Positions 31,780 to 40,066 are shown, counted from the stretch's first letter. The stretch is 64,000 nucleotides of DNA from Caballeronia sp031450805 (GCF_031450805.1 NZ_JARTVY010000001.1:2232001-2296000); one strand, 5' to 3'. Numbers and translations are program-made. The notes: a model not told the origin generated them from the sequence alone.

Positions 31780-34149
31780 ATGCTTTCATATAACATGCGC
31801 CCCGCCATGACGCCAGTTCCGCAACGCGGCGACGGTCTTGTCGACCTGTGGCGCAGCGTCGTGCGTCACAAGACCTTGCTCGGCGCTGTCACCGGCACGT
31901 GTTGCGCAGCGGGCGTGCTCTACGTTCTGCTTGCGACGCCGCAATACCGCGCTGAAGCGCTGTTGCGCGTGCAAAGCAAGGCGGGGACGTCGATCAGCGC
32001 ACTGTCCGACGTATCGGGTTCCATGGCCGCCGATGCTTCCGCCAGCGATGAAAGCGACGTGCTGACTTCACGCTCGGTCGTGAGCGCGGCGATTGCGCAG
32101 ACGAGCGCCGATACCGTCGTCGAGACGGAGAGTCACTTCCCGCTGATCGGCAGTTTCCTGGCTTCACGTCATGCAAGCGACAGCGAACTCGCGCCCGCGC
32201 CGTTCGGACTGGACCAATACGCGTGGGGAGGCGAGCGCCTGAAGCCCGGCGTGTTCACCGTGCCGGAAGCTGCGCTGAAGATGAAATTCCACGTGATCGC
32301 GGGCCAGGGCGGGCGCTGGACGCTTTTCGACAAGGACGACAAGGCGCTCGCGCAAGGGCGCGTCGGCGAAACCGTGTCCTTTCAGGTCGATACGCCGGAA
32401 GGCCGTGCTCCCGGCGAACTGCGCATCGATACGTTGCGCGCGCGTCCGGGCGTGAGCTTCGAACTGCGCAAGTATTCCCAGCAGACGACGTTCGACAATG
32501 TGCTTGCGCGGCTGCGCACGTCCATTCCGCCGCGCGAATCGACGCTGCGCGATCCGTCGTTGATTCGCTTGAGCTATCAGGCGGAATCGCCGCTCGTCGC
32601 TCAGGCCATGGTCAACGCGATCATCAAGACGTATCAGGAGCGCGATGCCGAACGCCGCGCGGCGCAGGCGCAGACGAGCCTCGACTTTCTCAAGAAGCGC
32701 CTGCCCGCGTTGAAGCACGATCTCGAAACGGCGGAGAGCCGGCTGAACGCGTTCCGCACGCAGACCGGCACTGTCGATATGGCGCAGCAGAACACCGCGC
32801 TCATCACGCGCATGAGCCGCCTCGAAGAGCAGCAGACGACCTTGCAACTCGCGCTCGACGCCGCGCAGCATCGCTATCGGCCGGAGAACGAGAACTATCA
32901 GAGCGCGCTCACGCAGCTCAACCAGGTGAAGCATGAGATCGCCGAGACGTCGAAGATCGCGGCGAATCTGCCCACTGTGCAGCGCCAATACGTCGAGCTC
33001 GCACGCGACGTGGCCGTCACGACGCAGCTCTACACCAGCGTGCTGACCAACGCGCAACAGCTCGAAGTCGCGGCAGCCAGCACGCCGCCGGGCATGGCTG
33101 TCGTCGATTGGGCTGTCGCGCCCGAGAAGCAATCGTGGCCGCGTGCGTGGATCGTGTTGCTCGGCTCGATCTTCGGCGGCTTGTTCGTGAGCACCGTGTC
33201 GATCTATCTGATCGCGATGAATCGCAAGGAGCTTCGCAGTCCGGAAGAAATCGATCACTTCTCGCAACTCCCGCGCCTCGCCGTGATCGCTCGCTCGACT
33301 GCGCAACTGAAACAGGACGTTCGCGCGCTGACGCACAATGCGGCGCCCGCAAACCTCCTCGCGATGACGAGCCCGACCGATCCGAGCATCGAGGCGCTGC
33401 GTTCGCTGCGCAGCAGCGTGCGCGCAATGTTGAGCGGCGCGCCGGTTCCGATGAACCCGTTCGGCCTGGGCGCCATGAAGCCGTTCAATCCGGCAAACGC
33501 GGTGTCGTTCGCGGGCACCACGAGCGTCATGAATCCCGGTTATGTCGTCGATCCGGATCAACCCGGCGGCAAGGTCATTCTCTTCACCGGTCCGACGCAA
33601 GGTGTGGGCAAGAGCTTCGTGTCGTCGAACTTCGCGTATCTGCTCGCCGAGACGCGCGCATCCGTGCTGCTGATCGACGCCGACATGCGCCAGGGCCGGC
33701 TGCGCCATCTCGTCGATGGCCGCACCGGGCCGGGGCTGGCTGAGGTGCTCGAAGGGTCCGCGCGCCCGGACGAAGCGATCGTTCCGCTCGGCAACGGTGG
33801 CCTGTCGATCATGGATGCGGGCGCGTTCTATCCGGAGAATCCGGCAGAGTTGCTTGGCCGGCCCGCGTTTCAGGAAACGCTCGCGATGCTGCGGGATATC
33901 TACGACTACATCGTGCTCGACTCGCCGCCGGTGTTGCCGGTCAGCGACGCGCTGTCCATCGCGACGCAAAACTGCGATCTCGTGCTGCTCGTCTCGCGCG
34001 CCGATCGCACCGGCGCCCGGCAACTCGAGGAAACCTTGCGCCGCCTGGAGAACGTAGGCGCGAAGGTCGGCGGTCACGTGTTCAACGGGTTCGCTCCGGG
34101 ACGATACGGCGCACGCGAGGAGTACGGCTTCAAGACCGTGGCGCGTTAA
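31780..34149 (+). CDS. Polysaccharide copolymerase/tyrosine autokinase (Wzc/BY-kinase family)
   Basis: A 789-residue protein. A Wzz-type domain is flanked by two membrane helices (about residues 35-54 and 455-478), with a long coiled coil between. The cytoplasmic C-terminal kinase has Walker A GPTQGVGKS (604-612), Walker A' VLLIDADMRQG (about 629-639) and Walker B YIVLDSPPV (about 710-718). Only two Tyr (776 and 782) lie in the last 20 residues, while classical Wzc proteins have a Tyr cluster, so its autophosphorylation may be limited. It controls chain length and export of the polysaccharide. It follows the glycosidase gene by 85 bp. No phosphatase gene is seen nearby. Confidence 0.9.
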   Translation: MLSYNMRPAMTPVPQRGDGLVDLWRSVVRHKTLLGAVTGTCCAAGVLYVLLATPQYRAEALLRVQSKAGTSISALSDVSGSMAADASASDESDVLTSRSVVSAAIAQTSADTVVETESHFPLIGSFLASRHASDSELAPAPFGLDQYAWGGERLKPGVFTVPEAALKMKFHVIAGQGGRWTLFDKDDKALAQGRVGETVSFQVDTPEGRAPGELRIDTLRARPGVSFELRKYSQQTTFDNVLARLRTSIPPRESTLRDPSLIRLSYQAESPLVAQAMVNAIIKTYQERDAERRAAQAQTSLDFLKKRLPALKHDLETAESRLNAFRTQTGTVDMAQQNTALITRMSRLEEQQTTLQLALDAAQHRYRPENENYQSALTQLNQVKHEIAETSKIAANLPTVQRQYVELARDVAVTTQLYTSVLTNAQQLEVAAASTPPGMAVVDWAVAPEKQSWPRAWIVLLGSIFGGLFVSTVSIYLIAMNRKELRSPEEIDHFSQLPRLAVIARSTAQLKQDVRALTHNAAPANLLAMTSPTDPSIEALRSLRSSVRAMLSGAPVPMNPFGLGAMKPFNPANAVSFAGTTSVMNPGYVVDPDQPGGKVILFTGPTQGVGKSFVSSNFAYLLAETRASVLLIDADMRQGRLRHLVDGRTGPGLAEVLEGSARPDEAIVPLGNGGLSIMDAGAFYPENPAELLGRPAFQETLAMLRDIYDYIVLDSPPVLPVSDALSIATQNCDLVLLVSRADRTGARQLEETLRRLENVGAKVGGHVFNGFAPGRYGAREEYGFKTVAR

Positions 34150-34159
34150 ACGGGAAGGG

Positions 34160-34187
34160 CAGTCCGGCGAGGTGTTGCGCCGGACTG
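34160..34187. terminator. Hairpin at the end of the polysaccharide operon
   Basis: A 10-bp perfect stem (CAGTCCGGCG / CGCCGGACTG) with an eight-base loop lies between the stop of the kinase gene and the convergent TPR-glycosyltransferase stop. There is no strong T run on either side. Position suggests a shared transcription end. Confidence 0.65.
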
Positions 34188-34195
34188 TGACGTGT

Positions 34196-35572
34196 TCAGG
34201 CGTCGGCGTGCAGGAGTTGTTGCACGGTGCCGACGACTCCATCCCAGCCGCCGAGCTCGCGCGCCCGCACGAGCCGCATGCCCGGATACCACGGCGTGGA
34301 CGTCGGATCGCGCTCGTAACGCCACTCGGCGACCTGATTCAACAGCATGTAGCAACGCTTGCCGAGCGCGCCGGCGAAGTGACTCAGCCCGCCATCGTTG
34401 CCGACGAATGCATCGAGCCGGTCGATGATCGCGGCCGATTGACCGAGATTCAGGTTCAGGTCCAACGTGGTGAATCGGTCCAGGTCGGCTGAGCGCGGGT
34501 CGTTCAGCCAGCGCCGGCGTTCGAAGCCACGTTGCATGACGACCCAGTACACATCGCCGGAGTGATCGAAGAGGGGAGCGAGGTCGGGCAGGCACAGGCT
34601 GCGGTTCGCGAAGTTGTTCGCCGATTCGCACGACGACCAGAACACGCCCACGCAACGCCGTCCACGCGCACGCTGCCGGATCTCGTCGATGATGGCGTCG
34701 ACACTCGACGGATCTGCCGGTTCGATGTACCGGTGTGACGGCGCATAACCCAGCACCGGGAAGAGCGACGAGAAGAGACTGAACGGGTCGGTCCACATCA
34801 TGCGGTCGCCGGAAGGACTTTGGAAACCGGCGGCGTACATCGCGCGGGCCAGTTCGGCTCGCTCCGACTCGGGCATCGCGAGGCGAAGCAAGTTGGTGTC
34901 GTAGGACACCTGTACGCCCATCGCTTCCAGCGCGCACAAGTAACGAGCCCAGTTGACCATATCGCCGAACCCGGACGCGATCAGGCGGACATCGAGGCGT
35001 GCGGGCAGGGCGCGCTCGCCGGCCCAATAGTCTGTGAGGTCAAGATGCGGGAACAGGACGCGACGCGATTCGTGCGACGACCAGTAGCGCTGCATCGCCG
35101 CGACGCCATGCGCAATGCCGTCGCGCCGCATCGTGCTGCGCGCCTGATGATGGCCGACAACGAAGGCCGAGTGTTCGTCGATACCATCGGCACTGAGATT
35201 CATGACGGCGTCGTCGTCACCGAGATAATGCCAGCCGTAGACGCGCCACAAATGGGCGACGATTGGCGCGGTGCCGGGTTTCTGCGTGAACAATTCGATG
35301 GCGGCGAGCGCGACTTCCTTCAGCCCGAGGTGTACACAGACGTCGCACAGACAGTGGAGGTGGAAGGCGAATGTGGCGGATTGGCGGCTCAGCCGGAAGC
35401 AGATTTCGAGCGCCTGATGAAACTGGCCTGCGCGCACATGCGTAAGGGCGCGCCAGTGCCAGTACTCGGCGGTATGGCCGTCGGAAGAGAGCCGTTCATC
35501 GAGAAAACTGAAACACTCGGCGATATTGCCCTCGTACAGTTTCGAATAAAGGTCGTCGTATTGTTCGATCAT
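34196..35572 (-). CDS. TPR-containing GT9-like glycosyltransferase family protein
   Basis: A 458-residue protein. Residues about 1-190 are TPR-like helices (AEYWHWRALTHVRAGQFHQALEICF); residues about 200-458 resemble the C-terminal part of TPR glycosyltransferases: DVRLIASGFGDMVNWARYLCALEAMGVQV, then AFVGNDGGLSHFAGALGKRCYMLLNQVAEWRY and TPWYPGMRLVR. In related proteins the HxAGALGKP-type segment binds the nucleotide sugar. It may add sugars to protein or to the polymer made by the opposite operon. It is convergent with the kinase gene and unlinked to other same-strand genes except a receiver gene 324 bp upstream. Confidence 0.78.
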   Translation of the reverse strand: MIEQYDDLYSKLYEGNIAECFSFLDERLSSDGHTAEYWHWRALTHVRAGQFHQALEICFRLSRQSATFAFHLHCLCDVCVHLGLKEVALAAIELFTQKPGTAPIVAHLWRVYGWHYLGDDDAVMNLSADGIDEHSAFVVGHHQARSTMRRDGIAHGVAAMQRYWSSHESRRVLFPHLDLTDYWAGERALPARLDVRLIASGFGDMVNWARYLCALEAMGVQVSYDTNLLRLAMPESERAELARAMYAAGFQSPSGDRMMWTDPFSLFSSLFPVLGYAPSHRYIEPADPSSVDAIIDEIRQRARGRRCVGVFWSSCESANNFANRSLCLPDLAPLFDHSGDVYWVVMQRGFERRRWLNDPRSADLDRFTTLDLNLNLGQSAAIIDRLDAFVGNDGGLSHFAGALGKRCYMLLNQVAEWRYERDPTSTPWYPGMRLVRARELGGWDGVVGTVQQLLHADA

Positions 35573-35896
35573 GCTGGAGTCCGCAAGAGAATTGGGTGCG
35601 CGAGATCCCGTCCCGCTTGCTTACTTCTTTTGTAGTAGGAACAGCGTGGCGGATCAACACGCGACTATGGCATGTTGAGCAGCAGTGTTTCGTTTCTGGA
35701 TGGATCGCCTAAGAAATTTGACGATTAGCGGACCACAGGTTGCGATCGAAGCGGGGAGACTCCGCGGTTATTCGAGATAAGCCGCGGCGATAGTCACGAA
35801 TCAGGCGTTCGTCAAAAAGCCAAGGGACAAGCGATACGCATTTTGGACGACTCGCGCACGCCATGATTGAACGCGCTTATACTGATGTTCGCGCGT
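35573..35896. other. 324-bp gap between TPR glycosyltransferase and receiver genes
   Basis: Both flanking genes are on the minus strand. It includes a partial inverted repeat with CCGCGG arms at 35762-35767 and 35782-35787 around an AT-rich centre, which could end the receiver transcript or mark a site near the glycosyltransferase promoter. No coding region was recognised. The local composition becomes more AT-rich toward 36 kb. Confidence 0.5.
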
Positions 35897-36352
35897 TTAA
35901 ACCAGGTCGCGCGCACCGCGAAACATCGCATCGATTTTGGGTGATACGCCGCCGAAACTACCGGATAAGAGCTGCTCGCAAAGACGGAGAATGTCCACCA
36001 ATTCATCCGCCTTGCTCGAAAGTGCGATTCGGTTCATGCAGAGAAACTCGTCGAGAATAACCGCGTCTCTTAGTGTGGTATAAATCAAAATAGGAACGGC
36101 TGAGAAACGACGTCTCAAGTCGAGAATAAAATCCAGATTACCGATATCCACGTCACGCTGCACGAACGCCGGATCGAGTATCAGCAGGTCGACGCCGCCG
36201 GACTGTAGGCGGTCGATCAGGTCGAAACGTAGTTCCGCCAAGCTAACCGCATTCCCGAATGAACCGTCGCTCAGCAGCGATCGCAGCGTGCGAGCAACGT
36301 TCAGTGTGGGATCAGCGATCACAATCTGACGACGAGCAAACTCCTGTTTCAT
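35897..36352 (-). CDS. Single-domain response regulator receiver
   Basis: A 151-residue protein. It keeps receiver features: RQIVIADPTLNVARTLRSLL at strand 1/helix 1, GVDLLILDPAFVQR with Asp at the phosphorylation site, VPILIYTTL, and SSKADELVDILR with a Lys. It has no output domain, so it acts through protein contacts. The acidic pair at the strand-1 end is reduced to ADP, so metal binding may be weak. It lies between a TPR glycosyltransferase gene and an AT-rich gene-free stretch. A GAGG sequence precedes the ATG. A link to control of the adjacent polysaccharide genes is plausible but unproven. Confidence 0.72.
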   Translation of the reverse strand: MKQEFARRQIVIADPTLNVARTLRSLLSDGSFGNAVSLAELRFDLIDRLQSGGVDLLILDPAFVQRDVDIGNLDFILDLRRRFSAVPILIYTTLRDAVILDEFLCMNRIALSSKADELVDILRLCEQLLSGSFGGVSPKIDAMFRGARDLV

Positions 36353-36783
36353 TTTCGTGCCTCGTAAGGTGTTGAAAGGTGAATCGGTTTCAAAAAGTGA
36401 GGATAGCCGAGTAACCCGTCACGTACTATTTAAATTTCTGGAAAGCCCATTCTAAATGCATAGGTCGGAACCATTCTTAAGAATATCCGAGTTAAATTAA
36501 ATGCTTTTACGCTCAATTAACGGATGGCCGGCAATCAGTTTTTGTGAATGCGTGATTTTTGCCGGTAATGTTTAAGCGACGCGAGTGAACCGGGGTGTGG
36601 ACGAAATCATCAAAAACTGTGAAAACGGCTGTACCGATGCAGTTCGTCTTGCTGGACGTCCTGTAAACCCCTCCCATGCGGTGGAAGAGTGTGGTCAGGC
36701 AGACGACTGCGCAATACGATGTGTCTGAAATGAGTTGCCGTGGTGCGCTGCCTTTCGGTAGCGGCGGCGGCTCGCCGTACTTG

Positions 36784-36791
36784 CTGTACAG
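36784..36791. repeat. CTGTACAG palindrome, copy 1
   Basis: First of three identical 8-bp palindromes upstream of the TetR gene. Context is GCTGTACAGGGCC. It is 89 bp from copy 2 and 376 bp from copy 3. Confidence 0.6.
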
Positions 36792-36872
36792 GGCCGCGCC
36801 GTCGACGCCGGAGTTTTCGACTTACAGGCGGTAAGCCTAGATGGCTCCAGCGCAAATCGATTTTTACACCGT

Positions 36873-36880
36873 CTGTACAG
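36873..36880. repeat. CTGTACAG palindrome, copy 2
   Basis: Second identical copy, in the context GTCTGTACAGCAG. Sites of this type are half of a typical TetR-family operator dyad. Confidence 0.6.
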
Positions 36881-37092
36881 CAGCGCGCTAATTCGTTCAC
36901 GAATGAAAATCGTCTCGCCGCATAAAGCACGGTGTGACTCGAGGCTTTTGGAATACGCGTTGGTTTCTATTAAGGCGTTGGTTTGCTGCATTGAGTCGGC
37001 GCAGTCGGCAGCCGATGTGGATAGCTGCAACGCAATCCTTTGAAAAACAATTCGATTCCCGTGATTCGGCTTATTTCTATTGGTTGACTGCC

Positions 37093-37098
37093 TATAAT
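37093..37098 (+). promoter_or_regulatory. Candidate -10 element (TATAAT) for the TetR gene
   Basis: A perfect consensus -10 hexamer 83 bp before the TetR start codon. A -35 match at the ideal spacing is poor (CTTATT), so an activator or an extended -10 context could be needed; a TTGACT lies too close to serve. Confidence 0.35.
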
Positions 37099-37159
37099 CT
37101 CGTTCCCGAACCACGATAGTCGTGCGTACAGTGAGGCGCATGTCTCGCGCTGACATGCG

Positions 37160-37167
37160 CTGTACAG
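37160..37167. repeat. CTGTACAG palindrome, copy 3 at the TetR start
   Basis: Third identical copy, 13 bp before the TetR ATG and downstream of the candidate promoter, where bound repressor would block transcription. It sits next to the likely ribosome binding site (GAGAGG). Confidence 0.6.
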
Positions 37168-37180
37168 TTGAGAGGCTTGT

Positions 37181-37747
37181 ATGAATGATGTACGAGAGCG
37201 CATCCTCGGAACCGCTGCGCGCTTATTTTCCCAGCATAGCTGCCGCCAGATCGGCGTCGATCTGATTGCGAGGGAATCGAATGTGTCGAAGGTGACGATG
37301 TATCGGTATTTCGAATCGAAGGAAGCGTTGTTGCTGGAGGTGTTGAAGGAGCGGATGCAGGCGATCGAGGAGGCGCTGACGGGCGCCGTCGCCCGCAGTC
37401 AGTCGGGCAGGGACCGGCTACGAGCGATCTTCCGATGGTACGAGAACTGGTTCAATCAGCCCGACTTTCAGGGATGCGTCTTTATCGCCGCGCTTTACGA
37501 ATATCAGGCCGATCCCCAAGTCGTCAGCATGGCGGAGGCGCAAAGGGAGCGGCTTCGAGAATTGATTCGGCGCACTTTGCTCGACATCATTCATCCGTCC
37601 ATACTGGACCAGTTGAGCCGCCAACTGGTGTTTCTTCTGTACGGTGCGATCATCTTTGCGCAGACCGGCAGAAAAGGCGCGGCGGCGCAAGATGCGTGGG
37701 AATGCGCGAGTCAGCTTATCGACTTCGCTTTGCAGGGAAGAATGTGA
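37181..37747 (+). CDS. TetR/AcrR family transcriptional regulator
   Basis: A 188-residue protein. Residues 3-50 form the TetR helix-turn-helix (DVRERILGTAARLFSQHSCRQIGVDLIARESNVSKVTMYRYFESKEALLLEVL), with the conserved TMYRYFESKE. The C-terminal ligand domain (about 60-188) has WYENWFNQPDFQGCVFIAALYEYQ, common in TetR_C. It is flanked by a gene-free region with palindromes and by very small genes, so no adjacent structural target is evident; the three CTGTACAG sites upstream suggest autoregulation. The start is supported by GAGAGG. Confidence 0.92.
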   Translation: MNDVRERILGTAARLFSQHSCRQIGVDLIARESNVSKVTMYRYFESKEALLLEVLKERMQAIEEALTGAVARSQSGRDRLRAIFRWYENWFNQPDFQGCVFIAALYEYQADPQVVSMAEAQRERLRELIRRTLLDIIHPSILDQLSRQLVFLLYGAIIFAQTGRKGAAAQDAWECASQLIDFALQGRM

Positions 37748-37808
37748 CGGCTGTCGGCATTAGCGAGGTTGAAAACGGCGAAGTCAGCATTGCGGCAACG
37801 TCCGTGCG

Positions 37809-37991
37809 TCAGCGATGCGGATTTTCGGCGTCCGGCGGCACGCCTGCGGGACTCGGGGGATCGCGCAGTTCGGCGTCTTCTCCTGCGCGGTGCGGCGGAT
37901 TTGCAGGCTGTGCCGGACCGAGATCGGTCAGGCCGTCGGAGTCGATCGGATTCTCAGGCGGCTCGGCGCTTTCGGTAGACGTGGCAGACAT
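37809..37991 (-). CDS. Small acidic Pro/Glu-rich protein
   Basis: A 60-residue protein starting MSATSTESAEPPE, with the ATG preceded by GGAG seven bases upstream. The sequence is rich in Pro, Glu and Asp (PIDSDGLTDLGPAQPANPPHRAGEDAELRDPP) and looks intrinsically disordered. No domain is recognised. It is transcribed away from a similarly small acidic gene at 38126. The frame extends upstream another 37 codons without a better start. Confidence 0.5.
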   Translation of the reverse strand: MSATSTESAEPPENPIDSDGLTDLGPAQPANPPHRAGEDAELRDPPSPAGVPPDAENPHR

Positions 37992-38125
37992 AAGCGGCTC
38001 CATTTCTTTGGTGATTCGGCTGTCGATGTTAAGCAAGGGCCGTTCCGCAGTCGTGGGCATCGTTCGTGCTGAATTCGTATTGCGTCTTGCACGCGCTTTC
38101 AATCATCCACGAAATGGAGTTGACC

Positions 38126-38275
38126 ATGACAATTCCGCAGAACGAGCCAGGCACCGATGTCGTCGATACGGACAAGGCAAAGCAGCCAGCCACCGGCGTC
38201 GATGAGTCCAACAAGGATCTGCCGCTGACAGAAGCCGATGACGGCAACACGCGGGTGCCGACGGATCCGTCGTGA
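38126..38275 (+). CDS. Small acidic hypothetical protein
   Basis: A 49-residue protein (MTIPQNEPGTDVVDTDKAKQPATG then DLPLTEADDGNTRVPTDPS) with GGAG seven bases before the ATG. It is acidic, Asp/Pro/Thr-rich and probably disordered. It is divergent from another small acidic gene with an equivalent ribosome site. Downstream, 127 bp, begins the insertion sequence. Confidence 0.5.
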   Translation: MTIPQNEPGTDVVDTDKAKQPATGVDESNKDLPLTEADDGNTRVPTDPS

Positions 38276-38402
38276 GAGCTTACGAGCGGCCGCTGCGTGC
38301 TCCGCCCATTTGACGTTTCTTGAAAGCCCGGTCAGATGGTGCTGGACGTGGAGCGTTCAGCTTGCCCAGAACGCGACATTAGGATATGGCCGCTACAAGC
38401 CA

Positions 38403-38455
38403 TGTCACGGCCAAATACAAATGTCGGGGTTACCGCTAAATAGAAATGTCGCGGT
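38403..38455. repeat. Left terminal inverted repeat region of the IS
   Basis: Contains TGTCACGG at the tip and two ATGTCGNGG motifs (38421-38429 and 38447-38455). These face inward and mirror the right end. Confidence 0.6.
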
Positions 38456-39911
38456 TTGCACGGATGTTTGGCTTACTTGCATTCAAGTTTCGGGGTTGGG
38501 GCGGCGCAGCCGCCCCCCGTTCCGTCATTGTTTTTGCGCTGACTTCGAGAATCGCTTCGTTCATGTCTGCGATGCTCAACGCGCGTTGCTTCTTCAGTCC
38601 TTCGAGCGCCTTCTTGGCTCGAACCTGTTCGCCGCGATGCGTGCGTGACGGTGCATCGCACGACCGACGATCGTCTCGTTTGGCTTGAAGCAACCGTGCA
38701 GCTTCGAGTGCGTGCGCCAAGCGCTTGTTGTCGACTTCCGCACCCTGATCAATCCTCGCAATACGGTCGTAAGTGCCGCAGGAAAGCACCTCGCCGCCAG
38801 CCTGAACCTCGACGCAGCCACTCGGATACTCGACCACCTCGACTTGCTGGTGAATCAATAGGCGATTGGCAGGCGTGTCTTCCAGCAGATACATCACGCG
38901 GTCGTATTGCACCGTCAGCGCGTGGGTGACCTTGCGCCAGACGCGATGCGCCAGCAGTTGCGTTAAATCGTCGTCGGCACGCAGGGGCCGATGGGCATCG
39001 TGGTTGCTGCGTGGCGGTTTGCCGAAGCGATGATTGAAATCAGCAATGAAGCAGGGCGCATAAGCGTTGGCCGCTTCCCAGGTGCTGATCCCTCGCAAGC
39101 GCAATTCCTTGACCAGCCGGTCCTGCAAGGTCAAATTGGCGCGCTCAACGCGCCCCTTGGCCTGACTCGTATTCGCGCAGAACGCGTCGATGTTCAGTTC
39201 GTACAAGGCCCGCCCGAACTGCGTCACGCCCTTGCCAGCGGTCTGGGAGCGGTTCTTGACGTAGAAGACGCTGGCCTTGTCGCTATCGAACGCGATCGGC
39301 TTGCCATGTGCGCGCGGGTACTTCGATAGCGCCTCGAAATAGCTGAAGGCCGACTCGGTGGCCGTAAAGTGCAGCGTCATCAGCGGGCCCGTCGCATCGT
39401 CGATGAATACCAGCAGCGTGCACGCCGGCGCACGATCCTCGAACCAGCGGTGATCGCTGCCATCAATCTGTATCAACTCGCCCAAACACGCGCGGCGGTT
39501 GCGCGGCTGGTGAATCCGCGGCGGGCGCTGTTTGCGAGGCACCCAAAGGCCCGCCGCCGTCATCAGGGAGCGGACCGTCTCGACGGCCAGTTCGATGCCG
39601 TGGCATTCCCTTAACTTCTCGCACGCCAGTGTCGGGCCGAAGTCCGTATAACGCGCGCGGATCAAGGTGATCGCGCGCTGCGCGACGCCATCTGGCAGCC
39701 GATGATTGCTCGCGCGCCCGCGCTTACCCGATACCAGCCCGCACGCGCCGTCAGCGCCATACCGCCGCACCAGCCGCTCGATCTGCCGCACACTCAGGCC
39801 CAGCCGCTCGGCGGCACGCCCTGGCTTGAGCCGGCGCTCGGCGACGGCCTGAATCACCTTGAGTCGGTCCAGTTCGCGCATGCTTGCCGTGATCAGTCCA
39901 CGCCTGTCCAT
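38436..39911 (-). CDS. ISNCY family transposase
   Basis: A 491-residue DDE transposase. The N-terminal third has helix-turn-helix units (LKPGRAAERLGLSVRQIERLVRRYG). Catalytic residues are Asp150 in LIQIDGSDHRWF, Asp211 in FDSDKASVF and Glu256 in KGRVERANLTLQDRL, all present, so the enzyme looks active. Further family segments are AYAPCFIADFNHRFGK and the C-terminal KVTHALTVQYDRVMYLLEDTP. The start at 39911 (MDRRGLITAS) is preceded by GAGGG; 11 more in-frame residues lie upstream. The gene is the only cargo of the element. Its 3' end overlaps the left terminal repeat region. Confidence 0.93.
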   Translation of the reverse strand: MDRRGLITASMRELDRLKVIQAVAERRLKPGRAAERLGLSVRQIERLVRRYGADGACGLVSGKRGRASNHRLPDGVAQRAITLIRARYTDFGPTLACEKLRECHGIELAVETVRSLMTAAGLWVPRKQRPPRIHQPRNRRACLGELIQIDGSDHRWFEDRAPACTLLVFIDDATGPLMTLHFTATESAFSYFEALSKYPRAHGKPIAFDSDKASVFYVKNRSQTAGKGVTQFGRALYELNIDAFCANTSQAKGRVERANLTLQDRLVKELRLRGISTWEAANAYAPCFIADFNHRFGKPPRSNHDAHRPLRADDDLTQLLAHRVWRKVTHALTVQYDRVMYLLEDTPANRLLIHQQVEVVEYPSGCVEVQAGGEVLSCGTYDRIARIDQGAEVDNKRLAHALEAARLLQAKRDDRRSCDAPSRTHRGEQVRAKKALEGLKKQRALSIADMNEAILEVSAKTMTERGAAAPPQPRNLNASKPNIRANRDISI

Positions 39912-39960
39912 GATTGAGCCCTCGATGACGCATCGAGCCAGCATGCGCCCAAGGGCGGAA

Positions 39961-40011
39961 ATCGGACATTTCTAATGAGCCCAAATCGGACATTACTAAA
40001 AAGGCGTGACA
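39961..40011. repeat. Right terminal inverted repeat region of the IS
   Basis: Two inverted ATGTCCGAT motifs (39961-39971 and 39985-39994) and the terminal CGTGACA mirror the left end of the insertion sequence. Confidence 0.6.
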
Positions 40012-40066
40012 AATCGAATTATCGCTAATTCGCCTTATGTCAAATAAGAAATAGCACGCAGGCAAT

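Larger units (their letters stand above)
36353..37180. other. 828-bp AT-richer region without recognised genes, three CTGTACAG palindromes
   Basis: This stretch is visibly richer in A/T than its neighbours and breaks all long open frames. It contains CTGTACAG at 36784-36791, 36873-36880 and 37160-37167, plus a near copy (CTGTACCG) near 36630. A perfect TATAAT lies at 37093-37098, upstream of the TetR gene. Short frames (about 60-150 codons) on both strands have no ribosome binding site. Confidence 0.6.
38403..40011 (-). mobile_element. Insertion sequence, ISNCY family (IS1202-like)
   Basis: An element of about 1,609 bp carrying one intact transposase gene. The ends start TGTCACG in inverted orientation (TGTCACGGCC at 38403; CGTGACA ending at 40011). 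Inside each end are several copies of an ATGTCNGG-like motif: 38402, 38421 and 38447 at the left and reverse copies at 39961 and 39985 at the right, probable transposase binding sites. No target-site duplication was found in the flanking bases (AGCCA left, AATCG right). It sits between the small divergent genes and the ECF42 operon. Confidence 0.8.

Noticed and set aside
32164..34242. 692-codon minus-strand frame under the Wzc kinase gene
   Set aside because: It is the complement of a conserved gene with all ATPase motifs; Arg/His-rich content and no ribosome site.
36610..37156. Short frames in the gene-free region before the TetR gene
   Set aside because: No ribosome binding site, no domain, atypical codon usage; kept as intergenic.
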